DNA of 64,000 nucleotides, taken from assembly GCA_900313015.1 (NCBI GenBank), contig OMPR01000017.1:1-64000 (forward strand), read 5' to 3'. The notes under the pieces were generated by a model. The model saw only the letters and a program-made list of their open reading frames with translations. It was not told the origin of the DNA and did no database searches. The position numbers and the translations under genes are program-made. The DNA is from Rhodobacteraceae bacterium EL53. GTDB taxonomy: Bacteria; Pseudomonadota; Alphaproteobacteria; Rhodobacterales; Rhodobacteraceae. This document shows, piece by piece, positions 18,501 to 25,634 of the stretch (position 1 is the first letter of the stretch; the number at the start of each line of letters is the position of its first letter).

Positions 18501-19877
18501 GATGCGTGTTGCGGTTGCGGTGCCGTCTGTGGGGGTATCTGTGGCGGGGTTTTGGTCCTCATTGGTCTGCACGTCGACCGTGAGGGCCAGAGGCAGGGTG
18601 GTGTTGCCATTGCTCAGGTCCGAGCGGTTGGCGGTCGAGAAATCTGCAGGGAGGCTCAGGCTCAGCGCGCGGTAGGCCGCCAGCACATCGCCCACCGCCA
18701 CCGCCTCAAGCGTGATCACCAGCGTCGCCGCGCCGGTTGTCGCGTCGTCGCCAATGCTCGAGGTCGCCCCGGCGGGCAGGGTGATCCCGAGGCTGGCCAG
18801 GTCCGAACCGCCCGGAAGCCCGGTGATCGTCAGCACCAGGCTCTCCAGTGCCTCGGAGCCATCCGCATCCGTCACCGCTGGCAACAAAAGCTCCGCAGGC
18901 ACAACAGGCGTCGGATCATCCGTCTCATCCGGAACCATGTCCGCCAGGCTGTCGTCAATCTCAACATCACCCTCAGCTGTGATGCGCATTGGGAAATCAA
19001 GAGCTTCAGTTTCACCGGTATTGGAAACAACCTCTATAGTTCCAGAAAGTGGACCACTCGCAATATCCGTACGGGACGCTGTCGAGAAATCGGTCGGGAA
19101 GGACAATGTAAGAGCCTGAAATTCCGCGTAGGATCCGATGAAGATCAGAGTATTGGTTCCGTCCGGCTGTGCGACGAGCCCACCGTGACTGGCAATTGCC
19201 CCAATTGGCAGGCCCGAAACTTCGACCTGTATCTCGGAAACCGAGGAAGCTAAACTAGCTGTATCAAAGCGAATCTCAATTTGATCAGCGGGGCGGATAC
19301 TGGTGATCGCGTCCGTTTCCGCCGCAACTAGCGGGCCTTTTAGAACAACCTGTAGACCAGCGGGCGGCGTCCCATCGTCCTTATCTCCAGCGTAGCGACG
19401 TTCTAACTCATCTCCGAATTCATAGTCCGTTGGCGGAAGCAATGGGTTGATTTCGAGACCGAGAAGCGGGTCGCCGACGACCAGTTCCAGATCATCTGCA
19501 GACCCCTGATGTGGGGTTCCAAGACTGAGGATGAAATGAAGTGGAACCCTAGGCACATCGCTGAGCGTGGTCCATTCGTTTTCTGGTGTTGCCACGTTCC
19601 AGAGACGACTGAAAGGAACAAGGGCCATCCCAGTATCGACCAGCAGCGAGGTTTCAGTAGCATTTGGAAAGACGATCAGGGTGCCATCAGGTTGCACTAG
19701 GATCAGGTAACCATCTAACAGCAGTGGGTATTCAACAATAGCTCCTTCCGGAAGTTTGACAGAAGCGAGTAGGTTGGTGTCGACAACGAGAATGTTGGGT
19801 GCCCCGGTCTCGAGCATATGCCGGAGAACAGCTTGGGACAGCTGTTCGGTGGTGAGTTGATTCTGACTAGTCGACAT
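6528..19877 (-). CDS. Giant (4449-residue) RTX-tailed repeat adhesin, type 1 secreted
   Basis: One uninterrupted 13.3-kb reading frame for a very acidic, glycine-, aspartate- and threonine-rich protein. It has no N-terminal signal peptide, as expected for type 1 export. Residues 1-~200 form a distinct N-terminal region (hydrophobic GYLILVQPDGTLIVF segment) that may act as a retention module. The bulk is made of ~100-residue modules with recurring tokens: a GDVxID or ETD opening, a DxDGSE motif (I count about 17 exact DGSE), an LPxGT turn and LPxDYST/DFST near the end. Near residues 4327-4354 are RTX nonapeptides (GGNGNDVLIGGAGADTLEGG) that bind calcium, followed by a typical secretion tail. 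The neighbouring exporter genes are its probable machinery. I see no LapG/LapD gene and no obvious di-alanine cleavage site. Residues 297-463 and 1094-1260 are encoded by identical DNA. Confidence 0.9.
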   Translation of the reverse strand: MSTSQNQLTTEQLSQAVLRHMLETGAPNILVVDTNLLASVKLPEGAIVEYPLLLDGYLILVQPDGTLIVFPNATETSLLVDTGMALVPFSRLWNVATPENEWTTLSDVPRVPLHFILSLGTPHQGSADDLELVVGDPLLGLEINPLLPPTDYEFGDELERRYAGDKDDGTPPAGLQVVLKGPLVAAETDAITSIRPADQIEIRFDTASLASSVSEIQVEVSGLPIGAIASHGGLVAQPDGTNTLIFIGSYAEFQALTLSFPTDFSTASRTDIASGPLSGTIEVVSNTGETEALDFPMRITAEGDVEIDDSLADMVPDETDDPTPVVPAELLLPAVTDADGSEALESLVLTITGLPGGSDLASLGITLPAGATSSIGDDATTGAATLVITLEAVAVGDVLAAYRALSLSLPADFSTANRSDLSNGNTTLPLALTVDVQTNEDQNPATDTPTDGTATATRIIDIGATEDITLTAPRLRIASEDDGVPGSSQGVDVDLGIEIAITDQDGSETEDPSDPRFAATVEIRFAGLPAATTANGGTLDAGGGRWTGTVAEAEALVLSLPGDYSGAILSTITVTTPEGVESVPQAIVVTPTPDIVIDGAIVTAETDAPVEVLLSDFISVLVSDPNETVESLSFTLPGLPPGMMVEGDGGLGQFTDNGNGTFTFDLTLATGSGVDPAGVKLIFPTDYSTTNPATTLEAALTVTTSDGTATGDIPVLITEEGDVLLEGATVTLAETDAPVLFTPANSLVPQVTDMDGSESIALVAVVFNALPPGTRVSTDGGASFAPLTNPTLNFIGTLAEYQNLVLSLPTDYSTQNPATALYAEVAAVSDEGGFGLARLDVVVSYELDVTLAAPAAVGAVEDGDGVDGGGVTVDLQITVAATDRDNSEDSTTVEIAFTDLPPGAQVNGGTLDAGTGLWSGTMAQAAALTLQLPGDYSGTITSVITALSPEGSLSTPQVITVAPAGDIDFDIDDLVTAETDARVVVTPSDAWAISVSDSDPGLPAEALDTVSLSLADLPPNVLVLGVPAGTISYNPGAGGTLTFTGTEAQYLALQLSFPADYSTQSPAADGLVLTGTLSATSTEDAGGQSAPVTLRITAEGDVEIDDSLADMVPDETDDPTPVVPAELLLPAVTDADGSEALESLVLTITGLPGGSDLASLGITLPAGATSSIGDDATTGAATLVITLEAVAVGDVLAAYRALSLSLPADFSTANRSDLSNGNTTLPLALTVDVQTNEDQNPATDTPTDGTATATRIIDIGFELDVTLDAPPSLTRAEDSSGVGVTLDLGIQLAATDIDGSENSTSVEIQFTVLPSGAMFSTGQFDPATGTWTGSMVAANALNLTLPEDYSGTIQSQITAISPEGQVSTDQVIEITPTGDIALDVEELRTQETDSRTIVTPSTVWQVSVDDNDGNAPFEMIETVSINLADLPPNVLVLNVPASTYSYDPATGGGLNFTGTQAQYQALQLSFPTDYSTESPTADGLVLTGTLSATSTEDSSGVSAPIVLRITPEGDVEIDDTLPDTVPDETNSSTLITPSDLLQSAVTDIDGSEALETLTLVIEGLPAGADETSLAITVPTGANLSFVTDLVTGARTLTLVLDAANVGDVAAAYSAFNFTLPADFSTANRSDLTDGSATLPLTFTLDVQTDEDQDPATDTPTDGTATASRVVDIGFEEDISLVAPLRITAQEDGGNTGDPDLGVDVNLEIQIDITDQDGSETADPSDPRFAAQVNIQMFGLPAGTGVNGGTLTGTTWTGTVAQANDLILSLPPNYNGEILNLITVTTPEGVENTVQGVIVSPTPDIIIEGAVTVDETDNVVEVMLSDFIDIIVDPSETILNLTFDLDGLPTGTEVVDGGGNPIGTFTDNGDGTSDFLYIYNGVGSIASDAIVRLPKDYSTTSPTQNLFAGISVTTNEGTVSRDVPVTVREEGDLAIGDGSFDLEEIDAPVTFRPADQITPTATDMDGSESVSRVAVLFNALPSGTRYSIDGGATFQDALPTLQFVGTLAEYNNLIIELPTDYSTENPATTLTGSVFAITDEGGLGRGDLTVTVDAEGDLALSGPGRLDLIENDAPGNFDEDNTANAPIDARIAGAISASSPDADGSESIATVDVSVSGLPDGTQYSTDGGTTFTLVPAGPTFVLNGLTDGEYNALILRLPNDFSTTTDITGSATFTTDEALLAGETDVDGTDGVETRDFVITVASEQDVLIAAQNITVIEDLGTFIPFNLNTAVTDIDGSESITAITVDFTGLPAGNTVLTDGVIVNGPADSWTGTVAELQALGVVSFPQHFSGIVGVTVTVQTDEGTAAGTYESFDLNVTPVAEPTLVLSVDDSPGSVDRIADENYLVDEDSSFLMIFDAQTPDRDGSEQLTTIVVENLPAGWVPNTNGNVDLALFEQGAAQVSSATISGTTLTITLNGSVQEFMGALRVTPLADDDRDAATIVGNDLVATVTSVDAAAGLPSDTQTAQDDLDIDVDAIVDPIDFTVTNSRTNENIGGAKRLNIELSNIALQDNDGSEVLQSLSLSIAVATESDSFDPSNTNDLLLEVRNKGLASKVQIVQAGSTLTSVDYTITPLPTTSALDFAAALDDLRIEVPQHFSGVLTLDGTLAWNETTTGDVEIDTSDNFATSNFQIIQTVRPRAEAELTASVFVRASDEVADDSPQIVSATIKDGSVSGDKILTLLESTADGSGPGQVDLYVGLDVSTPDTDGSEQIESIVISNIPTDWVTDHLSGTTLQQSAFFQPDGGLPLTQATYDLIDSATYDQATGDLTISFVPDVTSFEASLQLRPSLYEDYDVDRQTGDPFSSVGDFFGDDLNIEVSVSDDNTDEVRNAQADATFDVDVDPVNNIAVILTLPQGNEQVIDDAGGVWQIPFEPIIQDNDGSESVTAVVMREVPNGVTVYVEDPSDPGGAKIPALLTDVNVPPGFNSWSLENGSWLTAELRGIPTHYAGDYPLKIDVVTTESDGGNTRITTLDKVLHVDPVVDGGDPSESFSGEEDTALATPLDGNIIDNLNNSPGSPEAILGVILVSNIVPDSFGRLPTFFVGSPQADPVVPGNYYNALPIGNNGELQLSPAQAAALWVLPGQDSNETIRFDVTLVYYETIDATQAQTATGTVQINVVGIADDPIIEVQNPDPTDDPNSGITDDQIDDAYRPTEIVDGIANADRVYGYAGRDNSPFTLDARIRDIFLQAGPISPDALFRPADPIEGRMTEITFAGGQFDGSETLYYLITGVDPSVSFLGATPVDATGESYIVTADQLAALEFVPTNVSEVTYYDMTLHAIVVEDDQPLDGLIGTPEEVLALINNLPGGSVIPMDFTVLVVPATGNGPDPCEPEQDLPLPILELVGSGDEDTVIELKIKITPQPPFYDSIDDLVNLPNGVTGDFGIGIELPPGSSLATDPPGGALFDPVTGSWVIDLSVLGVNPNDPTQTEGSLLFTPPPHESSPANPFDPAETFGPDDPYDELDTLNYSMILNNFTCGTTTSGDSTFNLTINPVVDQPVIRLTGGRAFDEDTIFDLGLSITSPDGGERPGDTVEIDLDTRSGAELLDENGNPLTGTDIGGGFTRYVVDYDDIDTLGVRAAEHYSGVLDIRITATSEDINGTTASSTLFASLEVIPVADDPFFNFNDALIDPDTGQPFVDESGPVPIITAIEDIPLNLGQFIEANTPDQDGSEAIAIVLAGVPDYLNVTGPSNNGFIDNGDGSYTISEAAFSLVSIQLKADHARTPDSLDPILPSEIPLTLTVNTLELANSDQATGTQDFILRVRPDADTPVLTASIDPTTGVEDSGDLFTLTLSGETPDPHETMSFEIAVPAGGKIFVDGVEQPVVGGVVTLSATPSPTVNPSINLGFAPAGVVTFLAPPDFGGMTSLDVTAITTDADGIFTDSERTPTQSLDLDIAVASDLVFNVLDPDVELDETDAIVTHDPSGDFDIQVTDTDGSEMVDNVTYTITGVPDGMAYQVGSAPVVPVTGDLAFSGSLVDFQQLTLIFPQDYATNGTPLNGMINVTTNEGGNENGIFTIDVDGELDLSVLVDVQPDAAPQTGTPIVVDFGITATVTDVQPIPSETLDEVVVQFTDPLPPGTTASAGTINGDRLTLTRGSTSPADFAALVAALSITLPGTYAGALEGTITVSTNHGSGTPDAFQVAINDQPDVSGPVDISSTDPSFTISFNELLANSTDPDQPLTVENVASSDPLVGLNVIGSTVFVTVPNAYVGTPTLTYDVVDSSTVPARSTASANLDIDTLQMEPNGTHSGPDGVTRDLMDNVTGAIGGTDIARGSSGDDAVILNLTTPYTEIEGFELQGGTDFVDLSNSTRDFTIDLGNGDDWGVGGNGNDVLIGGAGADTLEGGGGTDVFTITDLGSADVILDFEEPVGFISPIGIDQIDLTSVVTLTLGEDLADHVGYDNSNGELAVDGSLAATVNADGGGFADEIEVIFTNAIGAQETAII
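16098..16597. repeat. 500-bp perfect direct repeat inside the adhesin gene, copy A
   Basis: Compared line by line, this segment is identical to 18489-18988 (offset 2391 bp, a multiple of three). It encodes adhesin residues ~1094-1260. The bases immediately outside differ (a before it here, c before the other copy; ggg after it here, ttg after the other). Confidence 0.95.
16598..18488. other. GC-rich mosaic block within the adhesin gene
   Basis: The 1.9 kb between the two repeat copies, and the copies themselves, use strongly GC-ending codons (runs such as gccgcccgcgcccgg). The flanking parts of the same gene are clearly less GC-rich. The encoded modules are paralogous, in the same order, to lower-GC modules downstream in the protein (for example the block containing DPSDPRFAA and the NALPxGTR block). 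This suggests import of an allele from a higher-GC relative or another locus. Confidence 0.7.
18489..18988. repeat. 500-bp perfect direct repeat inside the adhesin gene, copy B
   Basis: Second copy of the repeat at 16098-16597; encodes adhesin residues ~297-463. Because the two copies lie 797 codons apart in the same frame, recombination between them would remove or add 2391 bp without a frameshift. Confidence 0.95.
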
Positions 19878-20763
19878 ATGCTGATAACCTTAGAACAGGT
19901 AGGAAGCCGTTAACCTGTGATAATCTTAGCCGGAGTATTGCGCGGATCAACAAATAAGCCAACTGCGATGTGTGGTTTCAAACACAGTGTTCTGGGCTTT
20001 TCATTGGCTATCTTGAACCTTCCCGAGACTGTTGCATTAATCGCTTCGCTTGGTCACTTTACGACTTTTGAGGTTGATCATGCCGCGCAAATGGCCGTTC
20101 AACCGCCATTGTTTTCCGCACAACTTCAAACCTTTTTGTTGTGCGTTGATACCTGCGCTAACCTCTGTCCTATCTGGAAGTTGTAGATTTGCTTGCTGAA
20201 TGCGGTAACACCGTTGACCAATCCACCGGGGTTTGTTGGGTTCAAAAGTTCAGTCCCGAATTGACCAAACGGACCGAGAAACACCTGCACCGGACGAGTA
20301 TAGATTGGCACGCAAGCGAGGCCTAGATCGGTGTTGGTGGGAAGTAAGTGGTGCTACTGTTAACGCGCGATCGATGCGAAAGAGTAGATGGTTGATTTCC
20401 ACCTGACCGCGCGGGGGGATACATAGGCTGCAAGAGCTTTTCTTAACAAGGCTATCGAACGCGTTCGGCCCTAACATCCCGTCACGATCTGCACGGAAAA
20501 GGCATACACCTATCGCAGCGTCATTCGAGCGATCAGTCAGCGGTAAAAGCTGCATTCCGAAAGCACCCGGTACATCAACCGAAAATAGTGCAACAACTGA
20601 ATGGAAAGCGACCACGCCTCTATGGGACGGCTCCTCGGACACCGACAGAGCTTCCGTTCCTTGCGGAATGTAAAAGGGACCCTTAACAGCATAGAGACAA
20701 TCCGCACGATCAAACGCGGACACGTCCATCAAACCCTACCTGGCATCAGCGGCGAGCTCTAGT
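19878..20763. other. Upstream region of the adhesin gene and unassigned decayed sequence
   Basis: The first ~60 bp probably hold the adhesin promoter; an inverted repeat ACAGGT...ACCTGT spans 19895-19918 and could be an operator, while AAGG just before the ATG is a modest ribosome site. The rest has only short frames. A leftward frame at 20250-20732 (160 codons) continues in another frame to ~20126 with protein-like composition, but I recognise no family and it may be a relic. Confidence 0.4.
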
Positions 20764-20925
20764 TCATCGCTTGGTGTGCGAAGCGGATGCATAAACAAGA
20801 AGCGGTATTTGACGTAAGTTGAGTCGCTCAAGTTTAAGGCAGCAGCCCCTTTTGGTTTGACGCCACTTGGCAAGCTTCCGGCGTTCTTCCAAGCTCAGGT
20901 AAGGGTAGCAGCGTTCCATTGGCAT
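20764..20925 (-). pseudogene. IS30-family transposase, N-terminal remnant
   Basis: The leftward frame from the ATG at 20925 (or 20919) begins MPMERCYPYLSLEERRKLAKW, the characteristic start of IS30-family transposases. After that point the sequence departs from the family (RQTKRGCC...) and stops at 20764, so the DNA-binding remainder and the DDE catalytic domain are missing. The abrupt switch suggests a deletion or insertion junction near 20860. Confidence 0.6.
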
Positions 20926-21493
20926 CCTCAGTGCAACATCCTGTTTTGATGGGAATTTGCGCTTCGGATGTGGTTCTATCATGGCTACATTTCGGAGCCG
21001 TCTATTCATCATAATGTTAATTTTAGGAATTGTAGGGAGACCGGATGATGCAACATTGCATTCCGCGAATAACACGGTTGCTCAGCCAACTTAGTAACCC
21101 TGCATGAGCATCTGAACAGGGACGGTGATTTTTTCGAAGTCACTGTCCAGGTTGCCAATGGGTGCATTTGGAATACCGATGGGAACTGGTGCCAGTAATT
21201 GTTCATCATGACACCCAGTTCGCCTTCCACTTCAAGTTCAGGTTTGAGTGGTGTAGCGGGCTTTGGTGCGCTCGATTTCGGCAGAAGAGGCAGGGCAAAG
21301 TGCGTGTTCAGATCGCACAGAAGATCGGTGTGAACGTCCTGAATGTAGCCGTTGTCGAAGATTTCGGGAAAACATCATACTCGGACTTTAAAACTGCCTG
21401 AAACCATCAAGCGGCAACCTGAACTCCCTCTTCTGCTGCTCTGGAGAGGTTCACCTTCACTGCCGGTGCAGAATAATCATTCTGGCGAGGCCA

Positions 21494-21805
21494 CTCTTCT
21501 CCATTTCCAGACTTTTCGAAATCGAAGGAGCCGAGCATTTGTTGGACATCAAGCTGCTCCGTTCGGAAGAGCAAACCGATGCTTCGATTATCTTACCCAT
21601 ACCCAAACACGGGAAATCTTAGAACTGAAATTACCACCCCGCCGGATCGGCGAAGTAGAATTTCCTATCATTTGGTGCCTTACTCGACAAATTCAAAGTC
21701 TCCGAGTTTCCAGCTTTTGTTGAAACTTGGCTCCAGCGGGCCAAAGAGCGGCATCATCAACTTAAAGCTTCTACCCAGAGCGGTATCCACCCAGTTGTAA
21801 TCTAG
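21494..21805 (+). pseudogene. Unrecognised decayed coding remnant
   Basis: One plus-strand frame reads like real protein in two stretches (FSISRLFEIEGAEHLLDI with following residues, and GALLDKFKVSEFPAFVETW with following residues to a TAG at 21803-21805), separated by stop codons around 21620-21660. I do not recognise the family. Its end meets, tail to tail, the decayed recombinase on the other strand. It is best read as a relic of a gene lost together with its neighbours. Confidence 0.3.
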
Positions 21806-22592
21806 GGTAACTGCATCTCGAGCGTAGTTTCTATGGTAGGTTCAGCGGACAGGCGGTGTGATGGGGTTGGGATCAAGGTCCCGCGGAACCGGTCTCGGCG
21901 GCGTTGATAGCGGCGGGTCATCTCGGCCGAAGCGGGCCCGAGTTGTTTCTGGACATGGTGTTCGTCAAATAATGCTGATGAGGCGAGGCCCCGCGCGCAG
22001 GGGATGGCCCGAGAACAGGGCGAGCCGGTTTTTCTCGGATAGTTTCTGCTGAATGCCGCATTTCAGAATGGTTTGCTGAATGAGGCGGGCAATGTGTTTG
22101 TCACTTGATCGTGCTTCCAAGGCCTTTTTTCCGTCCCGCGACGTGCTCCCAAATACTGGACTGAAATCAATCTTTACGAAGTAGCACCTATTGTTCGAGA
22201 GCATGGATTGGGCAGGTTGGCTTCGAAGGTTGGCGCCCAATCTCTACTGAAGGCCATCCAATCTTAGCATTCAAGGTGAGAATTTCGCTATCGTCGAAGA
22301 TATCGATCTAACCACCGGATTTTGGGGTGACATTCTTGCCGACATCCAAGCTGACGATCTGGGAACGGTGCAAACCGCCTCCGTATCCCAGAAGCAGGAT
22401 CGCTTCCTTTTACCCCGGCGGGCGGGCATGTTTGTGTCGGACCCGGGCCAACACGATTGCGATTTGCCGGTTTTGATGATTAAAGGAGAACCCGAACTGC
22501 GCGTGCTTCCAGGCGAGCGCGAAGAGGTGACGGTCATTCGTCGATAACGATAGGGCAGGGAATCCGTCCCCTTCTACCACCACCACCAGCAC
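21802..22592 (-). pseudogene. Tyrosine recombinase (phage-type integrase), multiply disrupted
   Basis: Leftward pieces in several frames join into a site-specific integrase of a type frequent in Rhodobacterales. The core-binding part reads HLFALAWKHAQFGFSFNHQ and IAIVLARVRHKHARPPG. Next comes the catalytic Arg region (LLLGYGGGLHRSQIVSLDVG), then SDKHIARLIQQTI and GHPLRAG (HxxR box). A final stretch VQKQLGPASAEMTRRYQRRR carries the active Tyr. Damage includes stops at 22412-22410 and 22310-22308 (the latter in place of a Trp), a frameshift near 22180, and an extra base in the C run 21989-21992 that shifts the frame right after the HxxR box. A short internal stretch before the Arg box also seems deleted. 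It marks an old mobile insertion. Confidence 0.78.
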
Positions 22593-22945
22593 CAGCGTGC
22601 AAAGTGCTTCCTATCTGCGGCATGGCGTGGGGGTTAACATGCTGGCTGACTGACTGGCGCTGAAAGCGGTCACACCAACATCAAAACGGGAAAGTCGTTT
22701 GGCAAGAGAGGTAGATACGTGCCGCAAAAGGAAACAGAGCATCTCGGATACACCAAGGTGGAACTTTAAGTAGGCAAAAATCGATTTTGGGTAACAATGT
22801 CGGCTCAGAGCCCAGAGCGGGCTTTGCCTATGAGAGCAATCGGTCCACTTTCTGGCGCGCCGGTGCTTGGGTAATCTCTACCGTGGAATTTCAATCCGTT
22901 TAGGTGCAAGGTAATTGCGGATTGCAATTGCAGGAGATGATTTCA
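22593..22945. other. Intergenic, no gene seen; 5' region of the acyl-CoA synthetase
   Basis: No supported reading frame. The last bases hold a ribosome site AGGAG (22932-22936) suited to the ATG at 22946. No clear terminator or promoter was recognised. Confidence 0.4.
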
Positions 22946-24604
22946 ATGGCATCGCATTTTGGCACTGGAAGTTCCCCCGACTACTCCAAAGCGGTGGATA
23001 GCTTCGATCTGGACGCCGCAAGGTCCCTGTTGTCCGGCAGTTTCAGCGACGGGATCAACGCATGCGTGGAATGCTGCGATGCTCATTTGCAGGGCGCTAC
23101 CCCAGCTTTGGACTGGATTAGGTTGGACGGGCATCATGAGACTCGCAGCTTCGCCAAGTTGCGCGATGAAGCTTCCCGCTTCGCTAACCTGCTCAAGAAA
23201 CAGGGCATTCAACCGGGCGACATCGTGGCGGGACTGTTGCCGCGCACCCCTGATCTAGTGGCAGTTGTTCTGGGCGCGTTCCGGGCTGGTGCGGCTTATC
23301 AGCCTTTATTCACAGCCTTTGGCCCCAAGGCTATCCAGGACCGTTTGACTATGAGCGGCGCGAAGCTGGTTGTGACCGACCTTGCCAACCGCAAAAAGCT
23401 CGACGATGTGAATGGTTGCCCGCCCGTCGCATTGATTGCGGAAACCCCACAAGAGCTTGTTGCAGGCGACATTGATTTCCGCCGGATAATGGCCACTCAA
23501 TCAACTGAGTTTGTCCCAGTTTTGCGAAACGGCGATGATCTGATGCTCATGATGGCCACCTCTGGAACTACAGGGCCCGCCAAGGGTGTGCCTATCCCGC
23601 TAAAAGCCTTGCCTGCCTTTCGATCCTACATGGTCGAAGGTATCGACCTACGGCCTGAGGATGTTTTCTGGAACATTGCCGACCCTGGCTGGGCCTATGG
23701 GCTCTACTATGCAGTGATCGGTCCATTGCTACTGGGCCATGCAACCACTCTGGTCGAAGGGCCATTCACGGTGGACAGCACTTATGATGTGATTTCAAGG
23801 TTGAGCGTAACTAGCTTTGCTGGTGCGCCCACTGCGTTTCGACTAATTATCGCCTCCGGAACCGAACGTGCAGTTCAGCTGCGTGATCAACTCCGCTGTA
23901 TCAGTAGCGCGGGCGAGCCGTTGAACCCCGAAGTCATCCGTTGGTTTGAGGCAGAACTGAATGCACCGATCAAGGATCACTACGGGCAGACCGAAACGGG
24001 CATGCTAGTGAATAACCATCACGGGCTCGAACACCCCGTGCGCCCGGGATCGGCAGGTTATGTCATGCCGGGATACAGAGTCGAGGTTTTGGCCGAGGAT
24101 GGCAGCATTGCCAATCTCGATGAACCGGGCCAACTGGCCGTGAAAATCGCGGAATCACCTCTCATGTTTTTCGGTGGTTATCTGAACAAGGGCAAAAACT
24201 CGATCGAGAACGGTTACTATCTTACTGGGGACACGGTGGAGCGGGATGAGCACGGGTGCATAACTTTTGTAGGACGTAACGACGACGTTATCACCTCTTC
24301 GGGCTATCGCATCGGACCGTTTGATGTAGAAAGCGCCCTAATCGAGCATCCCGCAGTGACAGAGGCTGCGGTTGTCGGCGTGCCGGATAAAGAACGGACC
24401 GAAATCGTGAAAGCGGTGATCGTTCTAGCAGAGGGCAGAGAGGGCAATGAAGAGCTTGCCGCGGAACTAAAGGAATATGTCAAACAGCGCCTCTCGGCAC
24501 ACGCATACCCTCGGATTTGCGAATTCGTGACCGAACTACCGAAAACACCCAGCGGGAAAATCCAACGGTTCCTGCTGCGAAAAGCGAGTGTTGGTGCTAC
24601 TTGA
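22946..24604 (+). CDS. AMP-forming acyl-CoA synthetase (acetyl/medium-chain type)
   Basis: A 552-residue adenylate-forming enzyme that would activate a carboxylic acid to its CoA thioester with ATP. The start at 22946 is chosen because AGGAG precedes it by 9 bp; the frame opens 14 codons earlier. Visible motifs: P-loop MMATSGTTGPAKGVP, DHYGQTETGM (adenine site), YYLTGDTVERD and GRNDDVITSSGYRIGP (hinge), and the C-terminal catalytic Lys in TPSGKIQR. The TETGM motif and length fit the acetyl-/medium-chain (ACSM-like) group; the substrate is unknown. It is an isolated intact gene between decayed regions, so its operon context is lost or it arrived with them. Confidence 0.88.
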   Translation: MASHFGTGSSPDYSKAVDSFDLDAARSLLSGSFSDGINACVECCDAHLQGATPALDWIRLDGHHETRSFAKLRDEASRFANLLKKQGIQPGDIVAGLLPRTPDLVAVVLGAFRAGAAYQPLFTAFGPKAIQDRLTMSGAKLVVTDLANRKKLDDVNGCPPVALIAETPQELVAGDIDFRRIMATQSTEFVPVLRNGDDLMLMMATSGTTGPAKGVPIPLKALPAFRSYMVEGIDLRPEDVFWNIADPGWAYGLYYAVIGPLLLGHATTLVEGPFTVDSTYDVISRLSVTSFAGAPTAFRLIIASGTERAVQLRDQLRCISSAGEPLNPEVIRWFEAELNAPIKDHYGQTETGMLVNNHHGLEHPVRPGSAGYVMPGYRVEVLAEDGSIANLDEPGQLAVKIAESPLMFFGGYLNKGKNSIENGYYLTGDTVERDEHGCITFVGRNDDVITSSGYRIGPFDVESALIEHPAVTEAAVVGVPDKERTEIVKAVIVLAEGREGNEELAAELKEYVKQRLSAHAYPRICEFVTELPKTPSGKIQRFLLRKASVGAT

Positions 24605-25634
24605 CCGGCTTCTCGAAGTCGAATGCGTCATTCAAATTCTGGAGGGCGGAGAACGGTCGCTCAGTCCGCTGAGCGGTCATCCAGAACGAAAAAATGCTGC
24701 ACCTATTATCAATGTCCGATGTTTGCGCTGCATCGCCGCGAGTTCGTACCCAGCCGTAAGCTTGACGGGGTGATTTTGCAAAGGTCGCTCTCTGCGCATT
24801 GCTGCCGTTGAAGCGTTCCGTAATGATGGGTCTCAATTCGCCCTATTGAGCAGATTGTTAAGTCAGGCCGTATTTCGCGCGCGCTTGTGCGATCCGATCG
24901 ATTGCGATTTGATGCTCAGACACAAGTCGTGACAGCGTTTTCACATGGTTTTCCATCACGTCGTCGAAGCCCTTAAACGAAATATCGGAAATGGCAGGGT
25001 GGGGGATGAAAGTCCAACCAGTTGCGCGTCCAACTCCAGCATTTTTGCTGCTCGGTTGGGGCACCCGCACACATCCTGACAGGCCAAATTTTTGGATTGT
25101 TTAATAGCTTGGCCGAGCTTTGGCCACAGCTTGCGGTACACCGTACCGGCTGCAACACATTGTCCATTGTGAAAACACAATCTCCCACCCTTAAGGTTTC
25201 AATCGGGACTGAACCTTGTTCGCTTTCGATCAGCGTCTCGTTAGCAAAACAGACCGCCTCGATTCAGAGCCAGAACAGTCGGCTCAACTGCAATACTGCC
25301 CGTGGTGAATTCACCATCATCAAGGGCAGCAAATTCGGAGGGATCAACTGTATAGACTCACTTTCCGGCCAAGCGATCAGTTGTAGCCGTGCCTATACTT
25401 AGGCTTGCCGATATCCCCCAAGTTGTACTGAGTAAGGTCCGATTGGCGTCAGTTGGTACGGGTAGTACCATCAATCAAACCCTCCTATATCAGCGTGCGG
25501 ACAAAGTCCTCTTGCTGATAGAGACGCATATCCAGTTTGTCCTTCTTGTCTTTCGTCCATTCCACGATCGGCGGTGTTGCCTGATCACTGTCCATTAGGT
25601 TTGTCCGAACGTGATCGTGCGGAACCTCACACTT
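24605..25634. other. Gene-poor decayed region
   Basis: No intact gene is supported. A leftward frame ending at 24858 (TLSRLVSEHQIAIDRIAQAR followed by AKYGLT) looks like the C-terminus of a lost protein, and another near 25490-25596 (VEWTKDKKDKLDMRLYQQED) is also protein-like; neither family is recognised. The rest is short broken frames. Confidence 0.4.

Noticed and set aside
16161-19253. A 1030-codon plus-strand frame opposite the adhesin
   Set aside because: It is Arg/His-rich with no recognisable domain, lies wholly antisense to the adhesin and reflects the high-GC block, where antisense stops are rare.
6528-19877. CRISPR-like or satellite reading of the adhesin repeats
   Set aside because: The repeats are long coding modules in one open frame, not short repeats with unique spacers.
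20250-20732. A 160-codon leftward frame with protein-like composition
   Set aside because: No family recognised, no ribosome site, and it lies in a decayed region; recorded only as a possible relic.
24858-25070. A 70-codon leftward frame ending ARAKYGLT
   Set aside because: Looks like the C-terminus of a lost gene but no family or intact start could be supported.
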